A stretch of DNA of 64,000 nucleotides from NCBI RefSeq assembly GCF_020026455.1, contig NZ_JAHHQJ010000005.1, positions 1 through 64,000 on the forward strand, read 5' to 3'. This DNA is from Alistipes sp. Lineage in GTDB: Bacteria; Bacteroidota; Bacteroidia; Bacteroidales; Rikenellaceae. The notes under the pieces are model-generated. The model was given only the letters and a program-made list of their open reading frames with translations. It did no database searches and had not been told where the DNA came from. Position numbers and translations under genes: made by a program. Positions 26,570 to 34,240 of the stretch are shown here, piece by piece; the stretch's first letter is position 1, and each line of letters starts with the position of its first letter.

Positions 26570-26866
26570 ATGAACGTACAGATTCAATCCGTGAAATTCG
26601 ACGCCGACAGACGGCTCGTCGAATTCGTGAATGCCAAAATGGCGAAGTTGGACCGCTTTGCGGAACGCTCGACCGGAGCCGAGGTCATTCTCAAACTCGA
26701 TAAGGACCACGAAAAAGGAAATAAATTCGCAACCATCACGTTGCACATGCCCGGCGAAGACCTGGTGGCCTGCCACCAGTCGAAAGCCTTCGAGGAGTCG
26801 GTCGACGAAGCCATCGACGCCCTGAAGCGCCAGCTGGACAAATTCAAGGCTAAATTCGAAAAATAA
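26570..26866 (+). CDS. hpf: Ribosome hibernation promoting factor, short HPF/RaiA type
   Basis: A 98-residue protein that binds the 30S subunit in stationary phase and helps form inactive ribosomes. It shows the family pattern: MNVQIQSVKFDADRRL at the start, FVNAKMAKLDRF, then the basic C-terminal helix EAIDALKRQLDKFKAKFEK. It lacks the extra C-terminal dimerisation domain of long HPF. An in-frame ATG at 26543 would overlap the Xer stop (ATGA) and add nine residues; the usual family start favours 26570. It is 23 nt after the recombinase gene on the same transcript. Confidence 0.93.
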   Translation: MNVQIQSVKFDADRRLVEFVNAKMAKLDRFAERSTGAEVILKLDKDHEKGNKFATITLHMPGEDLVACHQSKAFEESVDEAIDALKRQLDKFKAKFEK

Positions 26867-26907
26867 ATCCCACCAACCTTAATACCTAAACGAACCAACA
26901 CCGCGAC

Positions 26908-26942
26908 GGCCGCCTTTCAACAAGGCGGCCGCCGCATTTTTC
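26908..26942 (+). terminator. Terminator of the Xer-hpf operon
   Basis: A 9-bp GC stem (GGCCGCCTT 26908-26916 with AAGGCGGCC 26922-26930), 5-nt loop, then GCCGCATTTTT. Confidence 0.8.
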
Positions 26943-27020
26943 CGGGCCCTATCGTTGCCGCCGTCCCAGACTCTATAACCTTTCGCATTAAAATCGGATT
27001 ACCGGCCGACTCTCCCGACT

Positions 27021-27166
27021 GCCAGCTCCGCCTCCGACAAGCCCCCCGGCCCAGTCCGATCCAATCCGCCGCCGTTGAAAATCTCCCACCCGGCGCAGTC
27101 CGATCCACCGCCGTTGGAAATCTCGCCCCGACGCAGCTCCGCTTTCGACAAGCCCGCCCGGCCCAG
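27021..27166. repeat. Imperfect GC-rich repeat cluster in A-B-B'-A' order
   Basis: Unit A (27021-27054) and A' (27132-27166) share CAGCTCCGC, TCGACAAGCC or CCGACAAGCC, and CGGCCCAG. Unit B (27052-27085) and B' (27096-27124) share CAGTCCGATCC and CCGCCGTTG plus AATCTC. All copies are direct. The rest of the 26943-27297 stretch has CCCGACCGGC twice in tandem (27180-27200) and no gene that I can support. Confidence 0.65.
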
Positions 27167-27297
27167 CCTGACCTGTCCGGCCCGACCGGCCCGACCGGCC
27201 GCCGCGGTGAAAACTCCCTGCCATCGAGGCAAACAGCCGTCCTCGGCAATGCGGAAACGCCACAAAAAAACGGCCGCACTTGCGTGCAGCCGTCGAT

Positions 27298-27372
27298 TGG
27301 TAGTGGATAGGGGATTCGAACCCCTATGTCATGCGTGAGAGGCATGTATCCTAACCCTTAGATGAATCCACC
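27298..27372 (-). tRNA. tRNA-Glu (anticodon CTC)
   Basis: A 72-nt body plus an encoded CCA (27298-27300). The acceptor GGTGGAT pairs with ATCCACT, with a G-U closing pair. The anticodon stem CATGC/GCATG holds loop CTCTCAC, anticodon CTC. The T-arm is AGGGG-TTCGAAT-CCCCT. It is unusual beside the two tRNA-Leu genes here in that its CCA is encoded. Confidence 0.9.
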
Positions 27373-27384
27373 GGTTTTGTGGTG

Positions 27385-27415
27385 CAAAGATAATGCCTTC
27401 TTTTGAAACTCCAAA
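27385..27415 (-). promoter_or_regulatory. Promoter of tRNA-Glu
   Basis: On the minus strand: TTTG (27412-27415), 19 nt, TATCTTTG (27385-27392). Both elements and the spacing match the consensus. Confidence 0.8.
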
Positions 27416-27474
27416 ATTTTCCGGCAAAATATGTGATTTTTTTCGTTTTTTTGCCGCACAAATACTTTTTAAGC

Positions 27475-27482
27475 TATCTTTA
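27475..27482 (+). promoter_or_regulatory. -7 box for the DUF3298-type lipoprotein gene
   Basis: TATCTTTA, one base off TAnnTTTG, 26 nt before the ATG. Confidence 0.4.
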
Positions 27483-27508
27483 CAAAGAGACACAAAAAAC
27501 GTACCATC

Positions 27509-28252
27509 ATGAAATTCCGCATCCTCATCCTCCTGGCCGCCGCCGCACTGACGGCCGGATCCTGCACAAAACGCCCCGTCAAACTGCAGTTCACCGTCGC
27601 AAGCACCGACTCGCTGGTCAGCGGCAACGGATTCTCCTGCAATTTCGAATACCGCTTCGCGTCGATCGCCAACGCCCAGGACTCCCCCGCCCTCGCAGCG
27701 ATCGAGCGGACGAACATCGACCGTTTTTTCGATCTGGAGGATTTCGCCGGAACGCCCGAAGAGGCTGCCGCGGCCGCAATCCGTCAGTTTACCAGCGACA
27801 TGACCCCGCCCGCGAATAGTCCGACCGCACCCCGCGCGGCATGGGAAGGCGAAATCTCCGTCGAATCCGAAGGATCGATCGTCGACACGCTTCTGTGCTA
27901 CGTGATCACGCGGACAAGTTACACGGGCGGAGCACACGGCATCTACGACATGGAGTGCTACAACTATTCGCTGGCTGGCGGTTACGAAATCACGACGGCC
28001 GACCTGTTCACAGAAACGCAGCTGGAGCAACTCGACCGGATGATCCGCGAAGACCTGTACAGACAGTATGGGGTCCGGAGCGACGAAGAGCTGAAGACGA
28101 AGGGATTCTTCCCGGAATACATCGGAGTTACGGAGAATTTCCTCGTCACACCCGAGGGCATCACGTTCTACTACAATCCCTACGACATCGGATGCTACGC
28201 GCTCGGGAGCGTCGAGGTGAGCGTGAGCCGCGCGCAACTTGCCCGACTCTGA
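27509..28252 (+). CDS. DUF3298 / RsiV-like domain lipoprotein
   Basis: A 247-residue lipoprotein (LTAGSC lipobox). After a variable N-terminal half (VASTDSLVSGNGFSCNFEY) it has the pattern of the DUF4163/DUF3298 pair: YVITRTSYTGGAHGIYDMECYN, LFTETQLEQLDRMIRE, then the hallmark ITFYYNPYDIGCYALGS near the C-terminus. The same fold occurs in RsiV, the lysozyme-sensing anti-sigma factor, but here there is no cytoplasmic anti-sigma part. Role unknown; possibly envelope sensing or binding. Monocistronic, ended by the bidirectional terminator at 28283-28320. Confidence 0.85.
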   Translation: MKFRILILLAAAALTAGSCTKRPVKLQFTVASTDSLVSGNGFSCNFEYRFASIANAQDSPALAAIERTNIDRFFDLEDFAGTPEEAAAAAIRQFTSDMTPPANSPTAPRAAWEGEISVESEGSIVDTLLCYVITRTSYTGGAHGIYDMECYNYSLAGGYEITTADLFTETQLEQLDRMIREDLYRQYGVRSDEELKTKGFFPEYIGVTENFLVTPEGITFYYNPYDIGCYALGSVEVSVSRAQLARL

Positions 28253-28282
28253 CCTTCCGGCCTGCCCGACCCTGCAAAAACG

Positions 28283-28320
28283 AAAAAAGGTCCGAGTCTC
28301 ACGACTAGGACCTTCTTTTT
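28283..28320. terminator. Bidirectional terminator between the DUF3298 gene and small RNA 1
   Basis: Stem AAGGTCC (28287-28293) with GGACCTT (28308-28314) and an inner AGTC/GACT. T-runs follow on both strands (CTTTTT on plus, TTTTTTCG on minus). Confidence 0.85.
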
Positions 28321-28478
28321 CGGCGGGGAACCACCCCCTCCGAAAATGAGGTTCAATCGGAGGTATTCGACCGCAGAACGAGTACCGCCCCTTTGGTCTT
28401 AGCAACGGAGAATCCGTTACAACCTGCCGATTTCCTCAACCAACCTAAAACTACTAACCTAAATGAACCTTAAAACTT
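28284..28478 (-). ncRNA. Small RNA 1, about 195 nt, candidate 6S-like / Bacteroidales-1 RNA
   Basis: No open frame fits, but the unit is complete: consensus promoter (28484-28515), then about 195 nt, then an intrinsic terminator. Visible pairings on the minus strand: a distal hairpin AACGGA-TTC-TCCGTT (about 28401-28415), a long-range stem of GAGG and AATCGG (about 28425-28437) with CCGATT and CCTC (about 28348-28360), and the 3' hairpin TTCGG..CCGAA (28319-28344). A single rod with an internal open region, this size, and the free-standing arrangement resemble 6S RNA or the Bacteroidales-1 motif known from this order. The family match is from memory and needs a covariance search. The 5' about 50 nt are nearly identical to small RNA 2. 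Confidence 0.7.
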
Positions 28479-28494
28479 CACTGCAAAGATAAGG
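28431..28494 (-). repeat. Duplicated promoter-leader segment, copy 1
   Basis: A 64-bp segment covering the -7 box and the first about 50 transcribed nt of small RNA 1. It matches 28862-28924 at every position but one inserted base (TCAACC against TCACC). Similarity stops sharply on both sides. Confidence 0.95.
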
Positions 28495-28515
28495 GGGATT
28501 TTTTAATTACGCAAA
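28484..28515 (-). promoter_or_regulatory. Promoter of small RNA 1
   Basis: On the minus strand: TTTG (28512-28515), 20 nt, TATCTTTG (28484-28491). Confidence 0.85.
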
Positions 28516-28797
28516 TATTTTATGAATATATTAAATATATTTAACAATTTGGTAACATTGGCAGACCAATAAAGATGCTTACCCGATTAAGTAATAGCTC
28601 TCGCAAGTATTTAATCCTAAACACATTCAACGTGACACCACGCCCCCAAAGCCCTGCCGGCGGGATCTTCCCCAAAAAACGGAATCGGTTAACATGGATG
28701 AAGAGAAAAGCGGGCCAAACTCCGGAAATCCGAAGCGGACAACCGCAAAATTCCGGACGCGCAAAAGGAGCAACCCATTGGAAGCAGACATAAAAAA

Positions 28798-28817
28798 AGC
28801 GCCTTCCGAAAAGACGC
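28798..28817 (-). terminator. Second hairpin behind small RNA 2
   Basis: On the minus strand GCGTCTT, a short loop, then AAGGCGC followed by TTTTTTT (down to about 28792). It stands behind the first T-run at 28818-28824 and looks like a back-up terminator. Confidence 0.7.
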
Positions 28818-28908
28818 AAAAAAAGGAAACCTGGAAGCGGACCTCAGTCCGTATTTCCCTGTTTCCTCACCAACCTAAAACTACTAACCTAAATGAACCT
28901 TAAAACTT
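28818..28908 (-). ncRNA. Small RNA 2, about 90 nt, sharing leader with small RNA 1
   Basis: It begins with the same leader of about 50 nt as small RNA 1, from an equivalent promoter. The body is a rod: GGAAAC (28861-28866) pairs with GTTTCC (28825-28830), then GGAA with TTCC, then CGGAC-TGAG-GTCCG (about 28838-28852). A T-run follows at once, so the rod itself can act as terminator. There is no coding frame. I do not know the family. It may be a decayed or shortened copy of small RNA 1, or a separate regulator with the same 5' signal. Confidence 0.65.
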
Positions 28909-28924
28909 CACTGCAAAGATAAGG
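28862..28924 (-). repeat. Duplicated promoter-leader segment, copy 2
   Basis: The 63-bp partner of 28431-28494. The -33 region lies outside the repeat and differs (CTTG instead of TTTG). Confidence 0.95.
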
Positions 28925-28945
28925 CGAAAAAACCATCCGTGCAAG
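28914..28945 (-). promoter_or_regulatory. Promoter of small RNA 2
   Basis: On the minus strand: CTTG (28942-28945), 20 nt, TATCTTTG (28914-28921). The weaker -33 suggests lower output than small RNA 1. The stretch 28946-29284 is AT-rich and holds only the promoter box of the next gene. Confidence 0.75.
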
Positions 28946-29151
28946 TTTTTATTAAAATAATTTCCAAATTTTTTGAGTTTTTTTAATATTAAAAACCCAA
29001 AACAAGGAGTAACCAACTGGCCATCAGCAGCATCGCAACCCATCCTTCGAAAACCTCTGAAAAAACTTTTGCAACCCGCATGCAGTATCGGCCGGAACGT
29101 GCATTTATATGTATAAAAAGAGCGATATGACGATCATAACGGATAAATTGC

Positions 29152-29159
29152 TACTTTTG
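29152..29159 (+). promoter_or_regulatory. -7 box for the glycosyltransferase gene
   Basis: TACTTTTG, giving a leader of about 120 nt before the ATG at 29285. No -33 TTTG. Confidence 0.4.
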
Positions 29160-29284
29160 CAAAATGATTCTACCTACGCCATTTTGTTTGCAGCCAGAAT
29201 CTCCCCGCGCAACACCCGGCAGAGATTTTGCATATCCGCTATTGCCTATCCTCGAACCTCTGACCTAACCAACAGTTTTGTACG

Positions 29285-30124
29285 ATGACAGTATCGTTGA
29301 TCATTTCCACCTATAACTGGCCTCGAGCACTTTACCTCTGCCTCGACAGCGTCATGCAACAAACGGTCATGCCCTCCGAAATCCTGATTGCGGACGACGG
29401 ATCGGGCATGAGCACCCGCGACGTCGTAAAGCACTTCGAGACCATCTCACCGGTCCCCGTGCGCCATATCTGGCACGAGGACAACGGCTTCCGCCTGGCG
29501 GCCATCCGCAACAAAGCCATTGCCGCCAGCAAGGGAAAATACATTATCCAGATCGACGGCGACCTGATCCTGCAACGTAATTTCATTCAGGACCACATGC
29601 TTTTTGCCCGGGAGGGATGTTTCGTCACCGGCTCCCGGGGTATCATCACCGAACTGCTGACCCGCAAGGTGCTCAGCGGCGAGATCACCTCGCTGTCCCC
29701 GCTAATGAAAGGCATCCGCAGCAGCAACAATGTCGTCCGCATTCCGATCATGTCGATCCTCTACCATACGTTCGGCCCGACCCGTGCTCCCCGCGGGTGC
29801 AATATGGCATTCTGGCGCAAGGACCTGGTTCGGGTCAACGGCTACGACGAGAGTTTCAAGGGCTGGGGATTCGAGGACTCCGAATTATGCATACGGCTCA
29901 ACAACAGCGAAATACGCCAGCGATGCATGAAATTCCGGGGGATTGCCTTCCACCTCCATCACAACCAGGCGGAACGTTCGGGCTGCAACAGCAACGAACA
30001 ACGTTACAAAGAGAGCATCCGCTGCCACCGCATGCGCTGCGAGAAGGGGCTCAACCGATACCTCACCTCCTCCGAGCAACATTTCTACACACAAGAAAAA
30101 TCGATCATGGCGATCGAGAGTTGA
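29285..30124 (+). CDS. GT2 family glycosyltransferase with galactosyltransferase-type C-terminus
   Basis: A 279-residue GT-A fold transferase, cytoplasmic or membrane-associated, for surface glycan assembly. The N-terminus VSLIISTYNWPRAL starts the nucleotide-sugar fold; ADDGSG and the metal-binding DGD (QIDGDLILQ) follow. The acceptor half has CNMAFWRKDLVRVNGYDE and WGFEDSELCIRLNN, the pattern of the galactosyltransferase C-terminal domain seen in chondroitin- and LPS-type enzymes. Donor sugar unknown. It is alone on the plus strand, convergent with a three-gene minus operon that also encodes a GT2 and a CDP-glycerol transferase family enzyme, so a shared polysaccharide pathway is likely. 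Confidence 0.92.
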   Translation: MTVSLIISTYNWPRALYLCLDSVMQQTVMPSEILIADDGSGMSTRDVVKHFETISPVPVRHIWHEDNGFRLAAIRNKAIAASKGKYIIQIDGDLILQRNFIQDHMLFAREGCFVTGSRGIITELLTRKVLSGEITSLSPLMKGIRSSNNVVRIPIMSILYHTFGPTRAPRGCNMAFWRKDLVRVNGYDESFKGWGFEDSELCIRLNNSEIRQRCMKFRGIAFHLHHNQAERSGCNSNEQRYKESIRCHRMRCEKGLNRYLTSSEQHFYTQEKSIMAIES

Positions 30125-30146
30125 GTGTCAGCTCGCGCCTCCGCAC

Positions 30147-30175
30147 AACACGCTCCCCTGCGGAGCGTGTTTTTT
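30147..30175 (+). terminator. Terminator of the GT2 gene
   Basis: A 10-bp stem (AACACGCTCC 30147-30156 with GGAGCGTGTT 30162-30171), 5-nt loop, then TTTT. It reaches the stop codon of the convergent gene at 30174. Confidence 0.88.
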
Positions 30176-31241
30176 ATTTATGCCGACGCAGCCGATCCAG
30201 CATGGGCCAAAAATGCATCTGCCGGCGCAACTTCCACTTGCGGAGCAGATTCCAGGGCTTGGGCTTCAAGCCCTTGTGCCCCGTTGCGAGGAAATCCTCC
30301 ACAGCATCCAGCACGCGGGCCGAACAACGACAGTCGCGATGCGGCTCATGGTGCAGGGCATAAGCCCTGATCTCCGACATCAGGTCTTCGGGAAGCGTCA
30401 GAGCCCGTTCAATGGCAGGCCCGACCTCTTCGGGGTGCTGTACATCGATCAGATGCGGACCGGGGTGGGAATTGTGGAACGTCACAACGGGCTTGTCGAG
30501 AAACATGAACTCCAGGATAATCGAGGAACTGTCGCAAAGCATCACATCGGCACGTTGCAACAACGGCATCTTATCCGGTCCTTCGAAAAAGGTCACATTC
30601 TCATGCTCGGCCGCAATACGCTTGTATCCGTTGACAATCTCCGGATCGGTCAGTTTCGGATGGAACGTAATGATCCATTCCCAGGGCATGACCTTGGCCA
30701 AGCGTTCGATCTCTCCCATCAGATGAGGCGCCGAGCAGACATTGCGCGTGAAGGTCGGAGGATAGAGGATCACCGGGCGTTCATTGCGCGGTTTGCGCTG
30801 GATCTCGGGCGAAAAATAGGTGTCCGCCTTGGGCCAACCCGTTTCATAGACCCGGAAAAAGCCGAACTTCTGCTCCAACTCCTTGAAATAGGGGGTGCTG
30901 CTGGGACCCTGCGTACAGTAGATATCGAACCAGCCGCGCACGGTGAAATGATCGTCGACAGCCTCGATACGCTTCTGAATGGCATATCCGTGAAACAAAG
31001 CGACCTTGATACCAGGGAAGAAATCGGGAATATAGTTCCCCGGAGCAAAGACGGCGACGGGATTGAAATCAATCACTTCGCGGACGGTTTTCAAGCGAAC
31101 CTCATCCTTTTCAAGCTCCACGGGACACCCGGCTTCGATGAACCAGGCAACCGAGCCTCCGCGGCGGCGAATCTCCGCCTCCAGCGGCCGCATGATCGGA
31201 TACGCATAAGGAAGCGTCACGAATAACAAATACTTTCTCAT
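30174..31241 (-). CDS. CDP-glycerol glycerophosphotransferase family protein
   Basis: A 355-residue GT-B fold enzyme of the family that includes TagB/TagF teichoic acid polymerases. Family signs: ALFHGYAIQKR near residue 82-92, the phosphate-binding region YPPTFTRN and ITFHPKL, and MLCDSSSIILEFMFLDKPVV with the HP..DSS pattern that binds CDP-glycerol. In a Gram-negative host it may add glycerol phosphate, ribitol phosphate or another polyol to a capsule or O-antigen-type glycan. It is the third gene of a minus-strand run after a GT2 (36-nt gap). The C-terminus is basic (WKLRRQ), suggesting membrane association. Confidence 0.9.
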   Translation of the reverse strand: MRKYLLFVTLPYAYPIMRPLEAEIRRRGGSVAWFIEAGCPVELEKDEVRLKTVREVIDFNPVAVFAPGNYIPDFFPGIKVALFHGYAIQKRIEAVDDHFTVRGWFDIYCTQGPSSTPYFKELEQKFGFFRVYETGWPKADTYFSPEIQRKPRNERPVILYPPTFTRNVCSAPHLMGEIERLAKVMPWEWIITFHPKLTDPEIVNGYKRIAAEHENVTFFEGPDKMPLLQRADVMLCDSSSIILEFMFLDKPVVTFHNSHPGPHLIDVQHPEEVGPAIERALTLPEDLMSEIRAYALHHEPHRDCRCSARVLDAVEDFLATGHKGLKPKPWNLLRKWKLRRQMHFWPMLDRLRRHK

Positions 31242-31277
31242 AGATAATTCGAATTCAGTCTACATACAACCCCGTCC

Positions 31278-32273
31278 CTACCGCGCCATACGCCTGCGCA
31301 GGCTCTTGTTCCAACGCATCAAGGTAGCAAGCAGGAGCCTGCCCGGACGCATCCATTTCCACCGGTCGAGGCACAGCAGCAACAAGTCCGCCCTCGAAAA
31401 ATATACCCGCAGGTTCTTGCGGAAACGCTTCGCCTGCACATGGATCCACCGGGCATATTCCGTATCCCCGACCCAGGGATTACGGCTTTTGCCGAGATAG
31501 ACGACATACCAGCGGACTTTGCTGAGCAGCAGCAGGTACTCGATGCGCTCCGGACCGAGCTGCGGACAACGGGCCAGCTCCTGCGCCACGGCCTCACCGA
31601 ACCGGATGCAGTAGTCGATATCGAGACGGCTGCGATTGGCCGAACCCGCCCGCTGCAGGTATCCATAGCCCACATAATCAATAAAATGCACCCGGGGCTG
31701 CTGGCAGCCTATCTGAATATTGATAAGCGTATCCTCCCCCAGATGCAGGGGATAATGCCGCAACTCCTCGTCGAAAATTTCACGTCGGTATATACGCGCC
31801 CAAACCGTAGCCGAGATAGCATGGCAAAGTGTAGCCTCCAAAAACGCCAGTCCTTCCATGTCCTGCGTATGGCGTTCCCGAACCGGGATTTCGAAAGAGG
31901 AACGGATGCGTTTGAAATTGCAGCACACGATGTCATAACCGCCGTTCAGAGAGATTGCCGAGGTGAGCTCCCGAAGCATATCGGGTTCCAGAATATCATC
32001 GCCGTCGAGGAAACAGACATATCGCCCACGAGCCCGATCGAGGCCCTCTTTCCGCGCCCGGGCAACCCCCTGATTCGGAGTTGCGACGACCGAGATGCGC
32101 GCATCCCGCTCCGCATGGCTGCGTGCGATCAGCAACGACCCGTCCGTTGCCCCATCGACAACGACTATCGCCTCAAAATCGTCGTACGTCTGCGCCGTCA
32201 CCGACGCCAGGCAGGCTGCAAGATAGGGCTCGACATTGTAGACCGGAATGATAATGCTGACTTTTGGTTCCAT
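31278..32273 (-). CDS. GT2 family glycosyltransferase
   Basis: A 331-residue GT-A transferase. The N-terminus VSIIIPVYNVEPYLAACLAS is classical, followed by VVDGATDGS and the metal site FLDGDDILEPDML. The second half has ATVWARIYRREIFDE and LGEDTLINIQIG, typical of capsule and exopolysaccharide transferases of this family. A basic C-terminus (RWNKSLRRRMAR) may bind membrane. The start is only 3 nt after the stop of the FAD dehydrogenase gene, so they are co-transcribed and perhaps translationally coupled. Sugar donor not predictable. Confidence 0.93.
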   Translation of the reverse strand: MEPKVSIIIPVYNVEPYLAACLASVTAQTYDDFEAIVVVDGATDGSLLIARSHAERDARISVVATPNQGVARARKEGLDRARGRYVCFLDGDDILEPDMLRELTSAISLNGGYDIVCCNFKRIRSSFEIPVRERHTQDMEGLAFLEATLCHAISATVWARIYRREIFDEELRHYPLHLGEDTLINIQIGCQQPRVHFIDYVGYGYLQRAGSANRSRLDIDYCIRFGEAVAQELARCPQLGPERIEYLLLLSKVRWYVVYLGKSRNPWVGDTEYARWIHVQAKRFRKNLRVYFSRADLLLLCLDRWKWMRPGRLLLATLMRWNKSLRRRMAR

Positions 32274-32276
32274 CGG

Positions 32277-33830
32277 CTATCGAATATAATTTTTTACCGC
32301 CTCGGCGATTCGTTCACCGTCGAGCGCCGCAGAAATGATGCCGCCGGCGTAGCCGGCCCCCTCGCCTGCGGGAAACAAACCCTTCGTTTCGGGATGCATC
32401 AGCGTCCCGGGGTCGCGCGGCACGCGCACGGGCGTCGAGGTGCGCGACTCCACGCCCACGACCACCGCGTCGTTGGTCAGGTATCCGCGCATCCGGCAGC
32501 CGAAAGTCGCAATACCCTGCCGCAGTCCCTGCGCGATGAAGCCGGGCATCCACTCGTCCAGACGCGACGGCGTGATGCCGGGAATATACGACGTCCGGGG
32601 CAGCGACCCGCTCGCACGACCCGCCACAAAATCGGCGACCCGCTGTGCCGGAGCGATCTGATGCTCCCCGCCCCGCTGCCGCGCCAGCTCCTCGAACTGC
32701 TGCTGGAATTTCAATCCCGCCAGCTCGCCCCATTCGGCTCGCAGGTGATCGAAATCCGCGAGCCGCACCTCCGTGACCAGCCCCGAATTGGCATAGGGCG
32801 ACGTGCGGCCGCTGGGCGACATGCCGTTGACCACCGACTCCGCAGCATCGGTCATGGCCGGGACGATGAACCCACCCGGGCACATGCAGAACGAGTAGAC
32901 CCCGCGGCCGTTTTCCTGGCTCACAAGCGAATAGGAGGCAGCCGGAAGGTATTCGCCACGCGTCTGGCAATGGTATTGGATCGAGTCGATCAGCGCCTGC
33001 GGATGCTCGATGCGCACGCCCATCGCAAAGGGCTTGGCCTCGACGCGAATGCCGCGGCGGTGAAGCAGTTCGTAAATATCGCGTGCCGAGTGGCCCGTGG
33101 CCAGTACGACGGCAGCCCCTTCGATCAATTCATCGCCGCACCACACGCCGCAGACGCGCCCCTTCTCCACCTTCAGGTCCGTAACACGGCTCTCGAAGCG
33201 GAACACGCCGCCGGATGCGACGATTGTCCGCCGGATATGCTGCATGATACCCGGCAGCTTGTCGGTCCCGATGTGCGGATGGGCCTCGAAGAGAATTTCG
33301 GGCGTCGCTCCGTGGAACACCAGCGTCTGCAACGCCTTGTTGTAGTCGCCGCGTTTTTTGCTGCGGGTGAAGAGTTTGCCGTCGGAAAAGGTTCCGGCTC
33401 CGCCCTCCCCGAAGGCATAGTTCGATTCGGGGTCCACGGCGCCGTTCCGGTTGATCTGCGCGATGTCGCGTTTGCGGGCCGAAACGTCGCGACCGCGCTC
33501 CAGGATCACGGGACGCAGGCCCAGTTCGATCAGCCGCAGAGCCGCGAACAGCCCGGCGGGACCGGATCCCACGACCACAACCTCCGTGCGTCCGTCAACC
33601 GACGGGTAGTCGAAATGCACCGGCGCGGGCTGCGGCTCCCGGTCGACATAGACTTCGAGCGTCAGGTTCACCTTCACCTGCCGCTGCCGGGCGTCGATCG
33701 ACCGTTTCACGACCCGCACCAACGCAATATCGGCCTCGCCGATTCCCATGCGCCGGGCGGCCTGCGAGGTGTAAAACGTCGCATCGGCGGCCTGCTTCGG
33801 CGTGAGTACAAGGGTAATATGTTGCGGCAT
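32277..33830 (-). CDS. FAD-dependent dehydrogenase (uncharacterised COG2509-type)
   Basis: A 517-residue flavoprotein. An N-terminal small domain of about 90 residues (MPQHITLVLTPKQAADATFY) precedes the dinucleotide-binding site VVVGSGPAGLFAALRL. Further FAD signs are ESNYAFGEGGAGTFSDGKL, VVLATGHSARDIYELL and the C-terminal GLFPAGEGAGYAGGIISAA. This whole pattern marks a widely conserved family without a proven reaction. The start at 33830 gives the family's usual N-terminus; a further upstream ATG at 33881 would run into the promoter. It heads an operon with a GT2 and a CDP-glycerol transferase homologue. Confidence 0.9.
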   Translation of the reverse strand: MPQHITLVLTPKQAADATFYTSQAARRMGIGEADIALVRVVKRSIDARQRQVKVNLTLEVYVDREPQPAPVHFDYPSVDGRTEVVVVGSGPAGLFAALRLIELGLRPVILERGRDVSARKRDIAQINRNGAVDPESNYAFGEGGAGTFSDGKLFTRSKKRGDYNKALQTLVFHGATPEILFEAHPHIGTDKLPGIMQHIRRTIVASGGVFRFESRVTDLKVEKGRVCGVWCGDELIEGAAVVLATGHSARDIYELLHRRGIRVEAKPFAMGVRIEHPQALIDSIQYHCQTRGEYLPAASYSLVSQENGRGVYSFCMCPGGFIVPAMTDAAESVVNGMSPSGRTSPYANSGLVTEVRLADFDHLRAEWGELAGLKFQQQFEELARQRGGEHQIAPAQRVADFVAGRASGSLPRTSYIPGITPSRLDEWMPGFIAQGLRQGIATFGCRMRGYLTNDAVVVGVESRTSTPVRVPRDPGTLMHPETKGLFPAGEGAGYAGGIISAALDGERIAEAVKNYIR

Positions 33831-33847
33831 ATCTAAAAAATTACTTA

Positions 33848-33855
33848 CAAAAGTA
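33848..33855 (-). promoter_or_regulatory. -7 box for the FAD dehydrogenase operon
   Basis: TACTTTTG on the minus strand, 17 nt before the ATG at 33830, implying a very short leader. Confidence 0.45.
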
Positions 33856-33909
33856 ACCAAAAAAGCCGGATAATGGCTCATACCCGGTTGTGTTTTGTAA
33901 ATTTTTACC

Positions 33910-33917
33910 TACCTTTG
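33910..33917 (+). promoter_or_regulatory. -7 box for tRNA-Leu(UAG)
   Basis: TACCTTTG, with GTTG 19 nt upstream, 10 nt before the tRNA 5' end. Confidence 0.65.
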
Positions 33918-33927
33918 TCCTACTGAT

Positions 33928-34009
33928 GCGGATATGGTGTAATTGGTAGCCACGTCAGACTTAGGATCTGATGCCTTACGGCGTGGGGGTTCGAGTCCCT
34001 TTATCCGCA
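33928..34009 (+). tRNA. tRNA-Leu (anticodon TAG)
   Basis: An 82-nt class II tRNA. Acceptor GCGGATA pairs with TATCCGC, discriminator A at 34009. The anticodon stem TCAGA/TCTGA encloses CTTAGGA, anticodon TAG. The long variable arm TGCCTTACGGCG is present and CCA is not encoded. Confidence 0.95.
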
Positions 34010-34010
34010 C

Positions 34011-34040
34011 AAAGGAGCCTTTTCCAGGGCTCCTTTTTTT
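34011..34040 (+). terminator. Terminator of tRNA-Leu(UAG)
   Basis: Stem AAAGGAGCC with GGCTCCTTT, 8-nt loop, ending in a run of seven T. Confidence 0.9.
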
Positions 34041-34144
34041 GTGGGAGCCCGGACGCAAAGAAAAGCAAAACCATTGTAAATCCCTATCGGGCAAAGCCTT
34101 CGCCCAATCCCCGAACCGGAAAGCAATCCGCAGCAAACATCCGT

Positions 34145-34240
34145 AACCACCTCCCGAACGTCTCCCGAGCATCTCCGGGAACCACCTCCCGGACTCCTCC
34201 CGAGCATCTCCTGAAACCAGTTCCCGGACATCTGCCGCGC
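34145..34240. repeat. 35-bp tandem repeat, about 2.7 copies
   Basis: Units begin at 34145, 34180 and 34215 with AACCACCTCCCG (third copy AACCAGTTCCCG) and contain CCGAGCATCTCC. Period 35 bp, non-coding. Confidence 0.8.
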
